In this document: positions 20,650 through 31,726 of the stretch, in pieces | How the letters are laid out: every line of letters starts with the position of its first letter | How positions within the stretch are numbered: the stretch's first letter is position 1 | Origin: Druceiella hillmani | Lineage: Eukaryota; Arthropoda; Insecta; Lepidoptera; Hepialidae | Assembly: GCA_039881145.1 (NCBI GenBank) | Contig: JAYKKI010000006.1 | Location: 15,507,001 to 15,571,000 of the forward strand | DNA length: 64,000 nucleotides | Reading direction: 5' to 3' | Position numbers and translations under genes: made by a program | The notes under the pieces: generated by a model | Databases searched by the model: none | What the model saw: only the letters and a program-made list of their open reading frames with translations | What the model was told of the DNA's origin: nothing

Positions 20650-22256
20650 GGGTAGACTGGGTACAGTTGAATGGAGATGGTACTTCTCGGATGGTTTCGC
20701 ATTCATGCATCGCAGGCTGAACTTATAGCTTTCTTCAAAGGGAAATATGCAGAATGATAAAGCGGCTAGAATCTGTGAGAGCAGTATACTCGGAATCTGT
20801 TTATTGAGCTTGATTTTGTTCCTGCATTTGTTACGGATAGACAAAATCCAGAAAATGGAACCGAGCTAGCTGTTCTATTCTATTCCTGTGCCGAATACTA
20901 GCCCGTATGAAGAGCCTGTGTTTGATAGGCAAAACCAAAATACAGCAGAGGAAGCAATTGTTCCTGTACCAAATACTAACCCACCTGAAGTTGAAACGCT
21001 GCCACTATCGCCTTCTGTCTTAAATCATGAACCATCGGTAGTGATGGTCGTTCAACAAGAGGCTATTAGTAGTTCATAGTCCCAAGAAATAAACAAGAAA
21101 ATATAATTGAACGTTCGGAAACTGTAAGACACCACCCAAACAGTATTCAGGTCTCCAAAATCCAGTACAAGTGCTCAAAAAATTGCTTCTAGTATCCCCG
21201 CTGTATTTTCACCGGAAACAATATGACCATTTTTGAAAGTTCCTTCGAGGAAATATAATCATAGTGTGCCAAAAATCAGGAAGTCTAAAATTTACATTGA
21301 TACACCATGTAAGGAAGAGATAAGAAAGGGCAAGAAACAAGATTAAAACGAAAAAGTTCTGAGCAAATTAAGAAGCAATAGAATTGAGAAGAATTGGATT
21401 GAGCAAAGAAGAAGCAATTGGATTGAGGAGAAAGTAAAAGAAAAACCACAAAAGAAAAATATACAACAGGAAGTATCTCCAAAAGAAGAGGAGTGCTTCC
21501 GTCTTGTTTGCATGTCACCATATTCAGAGAGCAGATCCGAAGAAAAGCGAATCCAATAAACACTTGTAAAAACTGTGGGCTCACGAAAAATGCACAGAAG
21601 GTGGTCTTAGCTATGTTTGCCCTAATTGGGACTCAGATTGACCTTTATATTTGACTAATGATTGATTGACTAATGAAAGTGAAAGAAAGTTTTCTTTTCG
21701 TTTATTTTTAAACTATTTTTGTTTAGTTTGTCATGTTTAAAAACCAAACGGTTGATTTTTGTTTTGTTTTTGTTAATTTACGTAAATTATATTTCAATGT
21801 TAAGTAATCCATAGTTACAGATGGCTGATAACATACGTAGATTTTAACTAGCGTGCTCTAAAAACGTTAACGGGTGATTAAAAATATGATTAGAAGTATT
21901 TAAAACATCGAAGACTGATTATTATTGTCAAAGAGTTCCTTAATTATTCTTAGAGTTAAGATAAACAATTAATAAAACATGTTATAATATTATATTTTGT
22001 ATTATTCGCATGTGTTTCAACTGACCCCAATCACTGTTTCAACCGCCCCTGGTATGGGGACAGTTGAAACAAATCGGATTTTTTTTTTAATTTGATCTAC
22101 TATTAAAAATAACATATCTGGAACTAAACCCATATTGCCCATTAGTAGATGGAAACATGCTCTTTTATTTAACATATCTTCTTCATCGACGGGATTGTAA
22201 AAAGCAAAACTATGGACGATTTAAGTGAAATTGTTTCAAACGTACCTAGTCTACCA
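20650..22256 (+). mobile_element. Tigger/pogo-like transposon, deletion derivative
   Basis: Flanked by TA on both sides (20648-20649 and 22257-22258). Inverted ends: left GGGTAGACTGGGTACAGTTG, right (reverse complement) TGGTAGACTAGGTACGTTTG. TA target use and the C-terminal transposase remnant inside fit the pogo/Tigger branch of Tc1/mariner. The front half of the transposase, including the DNA-binding and first catalytic regions, is gone. Confidence 0.75.
20730..21641 (+). pseudogene. Tigger/pogo-like transposase, C-terminal part
   Basis: Across several frames the plus strand reads EPDFVPAFVTDRQNPENG, PEVETLPLSPSVLNHEPSVV, then KIRKSKIYIDTPCKEEIRKG, a Lys/Glu-rich linker, EEECFRLVCMSPYSESRSEE and finally CTEGGLSYVCPNWDSD with a stop ending at 21641. 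This matches the tail of insect pogo/jerky-like transposases: the DEDF-VTDRP segment after the DDE core, a basic linker, and a short Cys-rich PHD-like finger. Several stops and frameshifts are present and no catalytic residues remain. Confidence 0.7.
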
Positions 22257-22258
22257 TA

Positions 22259-22494
22259 CTAGTCCGTATAGAATCGTGACTCGTGCGTGATATGGCGAAG
22301 CTCGGCTATGCGAGGATGTGACGTCACGACCGCGATAATTTCTGCGGTAAAATAAAGCGATAATTTCTGCGGTAAAATACGCTAATTTTATTAATTTATT
22401 ACTCTGTTATTCTGTTATTTATTGACGGATTAAAAAAAATTATATTTATTGATTAGTTTTCGTCTATATTTTATTTGTATGTAACTATACAATT
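22259..22494. other. Short GC-richer spacer
   Basis: Contains a 24-bp direct duplication (GCGATAATTTCTGCGGTAAA...). The end motif TAGTCCGTAT at 22261 recurs inverted as ATACGGACTA near 23445. No gene. Confidence 0.4.
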
Positions 22495-22495
22495 A

Positions 22496-23290
22496 TTGCA
22501 TACGCGAATGACATTGACATTATTGCTAGAATACAAAAAGACCTCAAACAGGCATTTCTAGCACTTGAAAGAGACGCCAAAAAATGTACCTCTCAATAAA
22601 CCAGACCAAAACCAAATACATGCAATTTGTGACCAACTCTGCTCCTCCACGTATTTTAAGACCGGTGATTACAAATTTGAAAGGGTGAATTCCTTCATCT
22701 ACCTTGGATCTGTAATCAACACCGGCAACGATTTGACTCCAGAACTGAGGAGACGAACAACTGCAGCCAACATGCTTTCATGGACTGAGAAGATTTCTGG
22801 AGTCCATTAATATCAGAAGAGACGCAAAACTACCGTTATATAAAAGCTTAATCAGATCAGTACTTACATATGCATCCGAAACGTGGACATTGTCCTAAGC
22901 TGGTGAAAAAAACCTTGCAATTTTCGAACGAAAAATCCTCAGATTATCTTTGGTGGGTTCTTTGACAATGGGCTTTGGAGAAGGAGAACTCATGCCGAAC
23001 TTTATCGCTTATTTAAAGAACCAGATATAATAAAATGTATATAAATTCAACGTATGAAGAATCTACTTTATACCACTCTGCTGTGGCATAAAGTAGATTC
23101 CTCGATTTAGTTTTATTCATCTCGCTGAATTACTGAGTCCTAGATGGCGACAAAAGTGTGATGATGGAGCTGGAAGGTGGTCACAGGACCCATGTAACTG
23201 TATGAAATTGACATCTCGAGCTTGGGCTCGTTTGGTCGGCCTCGATGACGACCTCGTTTGGACGTCTCGTAATGAGAATTAGAAATGAAT
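22496..23290 (+). pseudogene. RTE-like non-LTR reverse transcriptase fragment
   Basis: The plus strand begins at AYANDIDIIARIQKDLKQAF, where the RT active site YADD has become YAND. It continues, after a one-base frameshift, with MYLSINQTKTKYMQF. In another frame come FERVNSFIYLGSVINTGNDL and TPELRRRTTAANMLSW. Then come RRDAKLPLYKSLIRSVLTYA and SETWTLS, and NLAIFERKILR. This is the thumb/C-terminal order of RTE-type and related LINE reverse transcriptases (KTKYM, YLGS, LTYASETW, FERKILR). It has no endonuclease and no intact frame, and is 5'-truncated as LINE copies usually are. Confidence 0.8.
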
Positions 23291-23859
23291 CGACTGAGAT
23301 ATCTCAAATTGATCGTTAAAAGAAAAAAAATAAATTTAAGTAATAGAAAATAATAATAAGCTTTTATTCACAATAATAAATTCTATAAACTTATGTTATT
23401 TGTTCGCTTTATTTAATTTAATCTTACGTTAGTTGATTATTTCCCGATACGGACTATTTTATTTCTTTTTAATTTTAATGCATTTGAATGAAACCTAAAA
23501 ACATAATTTTAAAAAATTAAAAACATAATTTTTTTCTTTATAATTTCCACTCGCTTTAAGTAGCGTAGAGTATTCGACATGCTATTACGAATGTTCATAT
23601 TTGTATATGTGCGTGAATGACAGTATGGAGCGAGCATTCATGAGGTCCCACGTCCAGCAGTGCGAGGTGACGTGAGTGAGTCGACACTGGCATGCAAAGC
23701 GCGCATTATATCCGAAGCCAAGATATCACACCTATTGAGTATCGATTATTCTCATGTGTCACTTATTTACTTATATTATTCTTCCATTAAAACTCCTACC
23801 AGAAGCATTTCTTAAGATCTTTCTCCTGAAATATGTCTTTTTGTCCTGATAGCTGCTGT
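23291..23859. other. No gene recognised
   Basis: AT-rich, then a GC-richer part at 23620-23720 without a readable exon. Confidence 0.4.
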
Positions 23860-24110
23860 CGGGTTGGAACTTTGAATATCATATTTGTCTTAACGCTGCT
23901 TTAAATTTTTGGGATTTCGTAGCCAAATGGCAAAAATGTCGGTCTGTCTGCTTGTCTCTCTGTCCATCTGTCCGCCTGTATCTCTGTCCGTCTGTCTTTT
24001 TGTATGTCACCATGTGTATCATCAGACTATTGGCATTATATAGACGAAATTTGGTTTTGGTGCTACGGAATCCTTCGTGCGCGAGTCCGACTCGCACTTG
24101 GCCGATTATA
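23860..24110 (-). repeat. Dispersed lepidopteran repeat
   Basis: Contains GCCAAGTGCGAGTCGGACTC, GCGCACGAAGGATTCCGTAG and, reading back, a (GTCTGTCT)-rich tract, followed by CAAATGGC and AAATTTTTGGGATTTCG. I recall this combination from many moth and butterfly genomes. It opens a spurious 72-codon frame. Related degraded tracts may lie near 14.0, 29.8-30.1, 44.1, 50.3 and 58.2 kb. Confidence 0.65.
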
Positions 24111-24679
24111 TGTCTGTAGAGTTCGGGTCAATATGACCCGATCTACTAAATTGGGTAAATGAAAATAAAAATAGATATTTCATGTAATTTGTTTATTTGA
24201 AAAGATGAAAATCGTTATATAAAATGGAGAGCAACTTCAATATTTGTCATCTGTCTAATCTGTCAATTGCAATATAATGATATTGCAATTCTGATAATAT
24301 AATTTCTGTAGAACTTTACTAAGTTCACAGATGTATAGAAATGTTATGAAGGTGGTGATGATAAGCTTCATTGTAATTGTTGTTTTTTTTCGAAATTACT
24401 TTGAAAGCTTATTCATATTTACATTAATTTTCAGTACATCGCATTTCTTGGAAAATCTTCGAATTATGATATATTTACGTAAAACAAGATTTTCTGAAAA
24501 CTTTCTTTTTCAAATGATATCTCACACAGTAATGAAATTAAAAAAAAACCTTTTCGTTATTTCATTTGCCTCCTCCAAAGTTTCCCCGTGAATGTTTGGA
24601 GTTTTATCTGTTGATAGGCATAATTTACTTTATCGTTATGCCTAATTTCTATATCAAACAGTTTCTATATCAAGTCTGT
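24111..24679. other. No gene; short palindrome
   Basis: TCGGGTCAATATGACCCGA near 24125 is a near-perfect palindrome. The 86-codon frame at 24331 is unrecognised. Confidence 0.5.
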
Positions 24680-24683
24680 TTAA

Positions 24684-25010
24684 CCGTTTTAGTGCCATGG
24701 TTTTTTACTCATATATACTTAAAAATGTCAAAGAAATCTTTTGTTTTCGATGTCATTTACCCTTGTCTCGAAAAAAACTGTATCTCTTCCAAAAATTATC
24801 CAATTTTAATATTTTTTGCGGTGTTTTCTTAATAAAAACTTGTACAAGGATAATAAAATACAAAGAAAATTATGGAAATATATATTGTGAACAAAACTTA
24901 TAACAAAAACTGAAATCAAAGTCACATCGTATTTTCGCAGTCCGGTACATCCTCCGTATGAGCTAAATAATTGTTATCGTCACTATTATCACTATCACTC
25001 AAAATTTGCA
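24684..25010 (-). mobile_element. piggyBac-like TTAA element, copy C (truncated)
   Basis: TTAA at 24680-24683 is followed by CCGTTTTAGTGCCATGG and the usual body. It breaks off inside the acidic ORF at ATCACTCAAAATTTGCA, where GC-richer unrelated sequence begins. Confidence 0.75.
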
Positions 25011-25213
25011 AAATTATTTCGTCTGTGAACTCTACACTACACTCGCGAAATTACTTTCTCGAAGTGCTCGTCGAAGTTGATCGGCGTCTGAAGTACGTGA
25101 CTACACATTCGTGCAACCTAGCCAGGAGGTCAGTCGCCGAGAGACTCCCGTACCAAAGAATATTAACTATTACTTCGTAAAGAAGCGACACTCACCTCCC
25201 CTGCCACCCGCAG

Positions 25214-25228
25214 ATGTCGGGTACGATG
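25214..25228 (+). CDS. Candidate first coding exon or microexon
   Basis: A pyrimidine-rich tract and CCCGCAG (25207-25213) are followed by ATGTCGGGTACGATG (M-S-G-T-M) and then GTGAGTAAG, a near-consensus donor at 25229. The surrounding 25030-25260 is clearly GC-richer than its neighbours. Two readings are possible: a 15-base microexon between the acceptor and donor, or the end of a 5' untranslated first exon carrying the start codon. The downstream exon cannot be identified and the gene is unknown. Confidence 0.3.
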
Positions 25229-25259
25229 GTGAGTAAGCGTTCCTAGGTTGCCGCTCGTT

Positions 25260-26956
25260 GCGTCCACACGGAATTTTTCGATTTGGCTATTTTTTTTAAT
25301 TTAACTTGCGTAATTCTTGTTTCTGATAGCTACTTATAATAGACTTGGGCGATATTAATATTTGGAGATATTGAGTACGACGAGTATTAGTATTATAACA
25401 TATTGGTAACATATCCATGACAAAATACTCGACGAGTATGGGCGACGTAAGTCCATTGTAAGAGGACTCTATTACAAATATATGATGACTTATGATCACA
25501 TGACATGTCTAATAAATTTTAATTGCCATTTATTATTAAAGGTTCAATGATCATATCTTTTATTGACGTGATAACATCTTATAAATCGATTAACACCGGC
25601 TGCACGCATGAAAAAGTGTCACGTTCCGCCTGAGCCTGAGCGTGCAAGCGAGAGCGCGGAACAAGTGATAGAGAGGCACGATCGGCCCAAGCGTCGGAAT
25701 TTATCCCTCTTCTCGCGTGACGTCAGAGCTAGCAGTTCGAATAGTTCCGCTAATAATTATTAATAATTAATATTAATTATAAATAAATAAATAAATAATA
25801 ATTATAAACGATAAATTAATAGACTGTAAAAAATTAAAAAATCCGTAGTGAATTTTCATTCCCATCACTCGGAGTTTTGTAGTTCAAAAAAATACCACTC
25901 CGCGTACGGAGTAAACATCGAGTTTTTAGTTACCGGAGTTTGCGGAGTGAATATAGATGTTCATACGAAAATGCATGCCAATACGGAGTTTTTGCAATAA
26001 AATAAATTTTTAATCAATAGAAATTATCAAATTATTATATCTATAGAATTATTATATTATAAAATAATATATATATGTATATATAAAATTATAAATAATG
26101 TAATATAAAGTAAATAATATAAATATAATATAATTTAAAAATATTTGAATTAACGAGTGTAAATAAATGTTAATTTATCGAAAAAATTTTAATTTTCAAT
26201 TTACTCCTTCTTTGCATTATACAAAAAAATAATAATTCAGCGATAATAATTCAATTTACTTCATAGAAGTATGCAATTTTTCATCAATGTTTCTTTATGA
26301 CGTTATCACGTAAAACTATCGTCCGTAAACTGACTTTACGGACAATTTTTTACAGCGAAAATTGATAGAAATTCCTATAATTTCTAAAGAAGATATTTTT
26401 TATAAAATGCAGTGTCATTAAAGATAATACCATAAATACTCGCGGTTCCAGGCTTAGGACTGATAAGTAAATGATACGGTTAACATAATAATTTAGAAAG
26501 TGTATTTAAAAAACGAATCAAGCTATTAATTATCCCAACAGAAATATAGAAAGCCTTTAGACAAAAAGATCGCCGTTTTTAAAATCCTAGTTTTAAAATA
26601 TTAGTTCTCGTCATATTCAGTAAATATTTGTGAGCGAGCTGCAAAGTGCAAAGCATTGCTTTACGTAATGAATATATGTCATGCAAAAGTGTTACGACTT
26701 ACGAGTATTCAAATATTCGGTTTGTTCCTTGTTTCTTATACGTTTTAGATTTGAAAGAGCGAGAAAGCCTACGTACAATGTGGGCTGCACATTGTAACAA
26801 TTGTTCGAACGTCCGGTAGGTCATTCGATAAAATTATTAACAATACCAAATATTTTGTATTTAGCATATCAAGTACATATTTTATCCAGAGATATCAAGT
26901 ATTTTTACCGGTGACATTAAATACGCCTCACCTTCAATTTATAATAATTCAATATA
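25260..26956. other. No gene recognised
   Basis: Very AT-rich, with a GC-richer patch at about 25610-25745. No readable protein. Confidence 0.4.
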
Positions 26957-27073
26957 ATAGCCCGTTATTGTGCTGTTTACGGGTGCTTCAAAAGCAATAA
27001 AATCAATAAGGATAGGGGTTTTTTTCCCCTTCGGATGAAAGAAGCTAAGTCAACTGCATGTTCTTATAAATAA
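26957..27073 (+). pseudogene. Possible THAP-domain fragment
   Basis: The frame reads (ATA)-ARYCAVYGCFKSNKINKD, then RGFFPLRMKEAKS, and stops at 27071. C-x4-C near the start and the FFP about 20 residues later resemble the N terminus of a THAP zinc finger. The expected ATG is ATA, and the domain stops before its His. Unrelated in sequence to the THAP exons at 3.2 and 42.3 kb. Chance resemblance is possible. Confidence 0.35.
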
Positions 27074-27470
27074 TTTTGTCTTATATTACCAACTTATTAT
27101 TTAGTATATATAATTTTACGTCCACAAACATTCACTGAGCAGTTTTAAATTACAAACTGTTCTTGTTCAAAATTCATTGTTTTGTTTGAACGTCTATGTG
27201 TTTGCAAATTGTATCCTTGTAGTGTCCGCTATTGGTTTATTATATTGTTTATTAAGAGATCTTTCACTTGCAGCGAAACTAATCAAGTCAAAAGTACAAT
27301 GGAGACAATATTTCAGTGTATCACATTTATAAATAAGCAACATATATTTTTATTTAAGATTTTATTTCCTTTTTAAAATCCATACTACGAACCTTTTTCA
27401 AATTCTATATCAATATTATTATTATCAAATCACTTTCACACAATTTTATGTATAGTGTGAAATATGGTTT
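27074..27470. other. No gene recognised
   Basis: AT-rich spacer. The 64-codon frame at 27182 is unrecognised. Confidence 0.4.
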
Positions 27471-27473
27471 ATG

Positions 27474-28025
27474 TGTAGTAGGATAGGTAAATATATAGTA
27501 GTAGATTCTCGTAGGCGAGAATGTACTAATATATATTTATTCTCGTAGGTGAGTTCTATTCTACATATTCTCGTAGGCCGAATCATTCTACATATTCTCG
27601 TAGGTCGAGTTCTCGTAGGCGAGTTCTATTCTACATATTATTCTACATATTCTCGTTGGCCGAATTCTCGTAGGCGAGTTCTATTCTAAATATTATTCGA
27701 CATATTTTCGTAGGCCGAATTCTCGTAGGCGAGTTCTATTTCTCGTAGGCCGAATTATTCTACATATTCTCGTAGGCGAGTTATATTCTACATATTCTAT
27801 TCTACATATTATTCTACATATTTTCGTAGGCCGAATTTTCGTAGGCGAGTTCTATTCAACATATTATTCTACATATTCTCGTAGGCCGAATGCTCGTAGG
27901 CGAGTTCTATTTCTCGTAGGCCAAATTATTCTACATATTCTCGTAGGCCGAATTCCCGTAGGTGAGTTCTATTCTACACTTATCATGTTTATATGTAGTA
28001 GGATAGGTAAATATATAGTAGTAGG
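27474..28025. repeat. CTCGTAGGCGAG minisatellite in a direct-repeat frame
   Basis: A degenerate array of TTCTCGTAGGCGAGTTCTAT and TCGTAGGCCGAATT blocks, joined by ATTCTACATATT, spans about 27505-27975. Each full block has the small palindrome CTCG-TAGG-CGAG. On both sides lies the same 32-bp segment starting GTAGTAGGATAGGTAAATAT (about 27474 and 27994). Confidence 0.85.
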
Positions 28026-28059
28026 GGTAACAAATGTTATCGTCAGAATAGCGACGTAC

Positions 28060-28560
28060 GAAACGCTAGCAGATTAGTGCGGGCGCGCGCAGCTCGCTCT
28101 CTCATTGTTGCATCCGCTTTTTCGTTTCATTAATGCAAATTATTCCATCTGCGGTTGTTTCCAGTCGGCGGGCGCGCTCCAATACGGCGCTCTTTAAATT
28201 GGTATTGTGACGGCGAATTTATTATTTCAATCATTGCTCTGCGCGTCCTTCGCTCGATGCATGCACAGTTAACGGCGGCACTCATTAGAGTGCCGCCATC
28301 ATGTTTGTCCTGAAGTGCCACCGTACTATAACCGATGTGGACGAAGCGAACGCAAGATCTTATTATTGATGTGAAACATCTATAGGCGCAGGTATAAACC
28401 GGATCGTTGGCGTGGCGACGCTTGCCGTGGCGACGGGTCCCCACGCTATACTAAGGTATATATATAGTCTATATGTAGTAGAATGTACGGTATGGCGACG
28501 TGTCGCCATGCGCAACCGACTACGCGACGCCCTCCTCACTCAGTTCGACGCTGTTGTTTA
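28060..28560. other. GC-rich island
   Basis: Much richer in G+C and CpG than the surroundings. It contains GGCGGCACTC-ATTA-GAGTGCCGCC, a perfect 10-bp hairpin near 28274-28297, and GGTATGGCGACGTGTCGCCAT near 28490. It could be a promoter/CpG island or part of a retroelement. A 104-codon minus-strand frame here has no recognisable domain. Confidence 0.5.
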
Positions 28561-28730
28561 CCACGGTACACATAACTTGTGCTTTATTATTTTTGTATTA
28601 ATTGTAAATAAATTTTTATTGAATAAAGTCACCATTTTCTGTAAGAAATTCGTAATACTTTATTTTTTCATTATGCCTGTAATAATCTTGTCTTTTATGC
28701 ATATTACTTGTACGAACACGATGTTTCACA
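28370..28730 (+). mobile_element. Candidate solo LTR
   Basis: Ends are TGTGAAACATC (28370) and GATGTTTCACA (to 28730), a perfect 11-bp inverted pair beginning TG and ending CA. Inside, TATATATATAG, a CACTCAGTTC initiator-like site and TTGAATAAAGTC (poly(A) signal) occur in the order expected of an LTR. The flanking 5-mers (ATTGA and TCTGC) do not match, so a clean target duplication is missing. Confidence 0.4.
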
Positions 28731-29284
28731 TCTGCCAGGCGTCCCGTGACGGCTCACTGTTTTTTTATGTTTACACATAAGGGATATCTGTGTGTATTTA
28801 CGCCGCATATAAACGTAAACACTGCGTCGATGCCTATAATTCCGTAGTGATTTGACTTTAAATGCCAATGAGTCAATAGTGTGCGGTTACGATGCGCGTA
28901 ATACAACGACCGATTTGTCGGCAGCTAATTGCTTTGTAGAAAAGCGACTGGTATATTGACACAGTTCTATAATATAAATAACATGTTAAGTGGAGTAGTT
29001 ACGACATTACAAGGCTTTCATACACATTTAGGCACATAAAAATATTGTACTATTCACAAATATAAAACAAATAATTTTAGCAAAAATAGTGTTTTATTTA
29101 TATATCTATTTAAAAATTAAATTTTATTTCCTTCAAATATGAATTTAAATTTATGCCTTGATTTGATCCGTAATCATGCGATTCCGGTCTTTCTGCAAAT
29201 CTAGCAAAATGTAATGCAGGTATGGCATGTGTAGGTTCACGAAAAATGCCAATAAAGACAATTTTAAAAATTACTATGATTTTT
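28731..29284. other. No gene recognised
   Basis: No supported feature. Confidence 0.4.
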
Positions 29285-29365
29285 ACATTTTTTACATTTC
29301 TGGACACGGGACGATATCACTAATTTCAGGACAATCCCGGAAATCCCGGACATCTGGCAATGCTA
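29285..29365. repeat. Dispersed GGACACGGGAC repeat, copy 1
   Basis: TTCTGGACACGGGACGATAT through GGACAATCCCGGAAATCCCG and GACATCTGGCAAT. The same order returns at 31463-31533. I recall it as a common lepidopteran repeat. Confidence 0.7.
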
Positions 29366-30196
29366 CGCGTGGCGGTCATTGTTCGATCTTTTATTTCTGC
29401 ACACTAAGTCTAAGAATTGACGAGATATCTGCGTGGTTGATACCTTATAGGAAAGAGTGATAACCAATCATGTTTTTAAAAAGGTTTAAACGATCGGGGC
29501 CATTTTATTTATGCCCAAACAAAACAGTTTTCTTCAATTTTACAAATTTTCGTAAACTTCAAATGTTACTAATATTTTTTCTGGTAACATAGATATTTAG
29601 AATCTCTTTTATTAGATTGGTTACACATTACACATATAACAAATATTGAGGTACCAACTTTTACTAGGACTCTATTAGCAATCAACTGTCAAATTTTGGA
29701 TTTTTAAAAAGAAAACTTTAAAATAGTAATAAAAAAATATTCAGACGTCTGCTAACAGATGTATAGCTCAAATTGTTTTAAATGGTCTAAGCTATTGGCT
29801 ACTTTCGATTTCCCCTGGACACATGTTTTTGTGGAATCTTCAGCGATATCACTAAAATTATCTTACATATAGTTCTGATATAAAATAAGTTTTGCAAGCC
29901 TTATAACTTTCAATGAAATAAAGAAAAAATATTTGAGAACTCAATTTCACCCCTACACGAACTATTCAAATATATGAAGATTAATACACTTTATAACAAT
30001 GCCAAATTTAAAGTTTCTGCGTCGAACGGTTTTAAGAAAAGCAGCTATGATAGACAGACAGACAGATAGGAAAGTGAATGATTTTATTAAATGCTTTACT
30101 TTTCCTTTTAAGATGCGGAACCTTAACAAAGTTATTTTGATAGTACTCTCAACATTTTGCTGTGGTCCAAACTCTTATTCGGACTGGTAATAGTTT

Positions 30197-30198
<2 letters not shown>
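29366..30198. other. No gene recognised
   Basis: Part of 29750-30070 (TTTCTGCGTCGAACGGTTTT, then GACAGACAGACAGAT) resembles the old lepidopteran repeat at 23.9 kb. Otherwise nothing. Confidence 0.45.

Positions 30199-30255
<57 letters not shown>
30199..30255. repeat. (TA)n microsatellite
   Basis: About 28 TA dinucleotides, bounded on the right by CATATATTTG. Confidence 0.95.
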
Positions 30256-30262
<7 letters not shown>

Positions 30263-30995
30263 TTTGTTTCCACCAAAAGTAAAACCCTAGTCATTTTGAT
30301 ATTTCCTAATGTCATTGCAATGGTTTTCATAAAAATAGTTTCTTTGTTTGAACCGATTTGTAAGATGGTAAAAAGTTAATAAAACAATTGGGGCAGAACT
30401 GTATGTCGAACATAATGTTCTAGAACGGTAAAGCTAGTTAAAGCTAGAACAAAAATATGTCAAGTTAGCGAAATAGTTTTATTCGTAAAATTATAAATAA
30501 GTTCGGTAAAAGAGGTTTTGATTGATGATATGAAGTACCTCTGTGCCATCACTGTGCCTTCAATAATATATTATTTTGAACTACATTTCATTTCCCACTT
30601 ATCTGTTAAAACTACAAATTCATACTATGTTTAAATTTAGCATGTGCAAAATGAACAAAATGTTGAGTTGAGAGATTCTTATTGGGTTCGTTTTAAACAC
30701 TGCATTGGATTGGGCACGCAACAACCGCGATGTAGATCGGTTCTAGCAAAGCCAAACTAATAGGGAGATTTAGTTTACGAACATTTTGAGGCACCTTTGA
30801 TAGGGAGATTTAATTTACGAACATTTTGAGGCAAATAAACCTTGAAAAACAAAAAGTACTCGGAAAGTTCGAATAATATTGTAGAATTCGTTTCAAAACA
30901 AACACCAAATTAAAAACACTTAAATGAAGTTAGATTTGATGAGATTAAAAAAGTTCGTACCTTAGCAAAAAATAGTTTTTCACTGGTTGAGACAC

Positions 30996-31000
<5 letters not shown>
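30256..31000. other. No gene; one duplicated segment
   Basis: TAGGGAGATTTAGTTTACGA and ACATTTTGAGGCA occur twice, near 30760 and 30798. Confidence 0.5.

Positions 31001-31048
<48 letters not shown>
31001..31048. repeat. (TA)n microsatellite
   Basis: 24 AT dinucleotides. Confidence 0.95.
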
Positions 31049-31051
<3 letters not shown>

Positions 31052-31462
31052 GTTTTCTTTTTATTGCACTGACGCTAGGTTTACCATAAAATCGTTTTTT
31101 CCTGGACATTTCTACTACAGGGCACAGATGTGAACTTTAAGGCAGAGTTAAATATAAAACCTCATTCACGTATCATTATTTATTTATTTTTGTTTACAAA
31201 TATACTGTAAAAGTCATTATACTATAACCCAGAAAATAAATTAGATTGACCCAACAAAAGGTTCGTTGAACCCAAGAAAGCCTTCAGACCAATAAAATGA
31301 AATAAAAAAATTCTTCTAGTACCAAATATTAAGTAACATTTTTAATAAAAGTGATTGATTCATTAAACAGTAATAATTTAACACAAAAACAACAGTTACG
31401 TAACGTAACTGTTGTTTGTGAAAAAAAACTAGTATTTGTGAATTCCGGGGCAGCAAAGTAAA

Positions 31463-31533
31463 ATTACTGGACACGGGACAACACGTAAAATTTCGGTACA
31501 ATCCCGGATTTCCCGGCCATCTGGCAACTCTAA
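31463..31533. repeat. Dispersed GGACACGGGAC repeat, copy 2
   Basis: TACTGGACACGGGACAACAC, then GTACAATCCCGGATTTCCCG and GCCATCTGGCAACTC. Same family as 29285. Confidence 0.7.
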
Positions 31534-31632
31534 CTGACGCCATTATGATTTAATTTTTTCTGCCAGTATAGTAGCTAAGATTGTACTACTCAATTTAAAT
31601 AAGTGGCAACATCATAAGATTTGTTTTTTTTT

Positions 31633-31682
31633 GAAGTAAAACTTCTTTACGCGCTCTTGACTTGGGGAGTAAGGTGGTGAAT
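31633..31682 (+). mobile_element. GAAGTAAAACTTC repeat, terminal fragment
   Basis: Only the first 50 bp of the family (GAAGTAAAACTTCTTTACGC and CTTGACTTGGGGAGTAAG) are present. Confidence 0.7.
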
Positions 31683-31726
31683 TTTTGAAAAAAAAGAAAG
31701 ATGCGTGTACTTATGTACGCGCGTGA

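Noticed and set aside
22261..23452. TAGTCCGTAT...ATACGGACTA as terminal inverted repeats of one element enclosing the LINE fragment
   Set aside because: Only 10 bp match, no flanking duplication, and a LINE piece would not need such ends.
23879..24097. 72-codon frame with QTDGQRDKQTDR
   Set aside because: This is the (GTCTGTCT)-rich lepidopteran dispersed repeat, not a protein.
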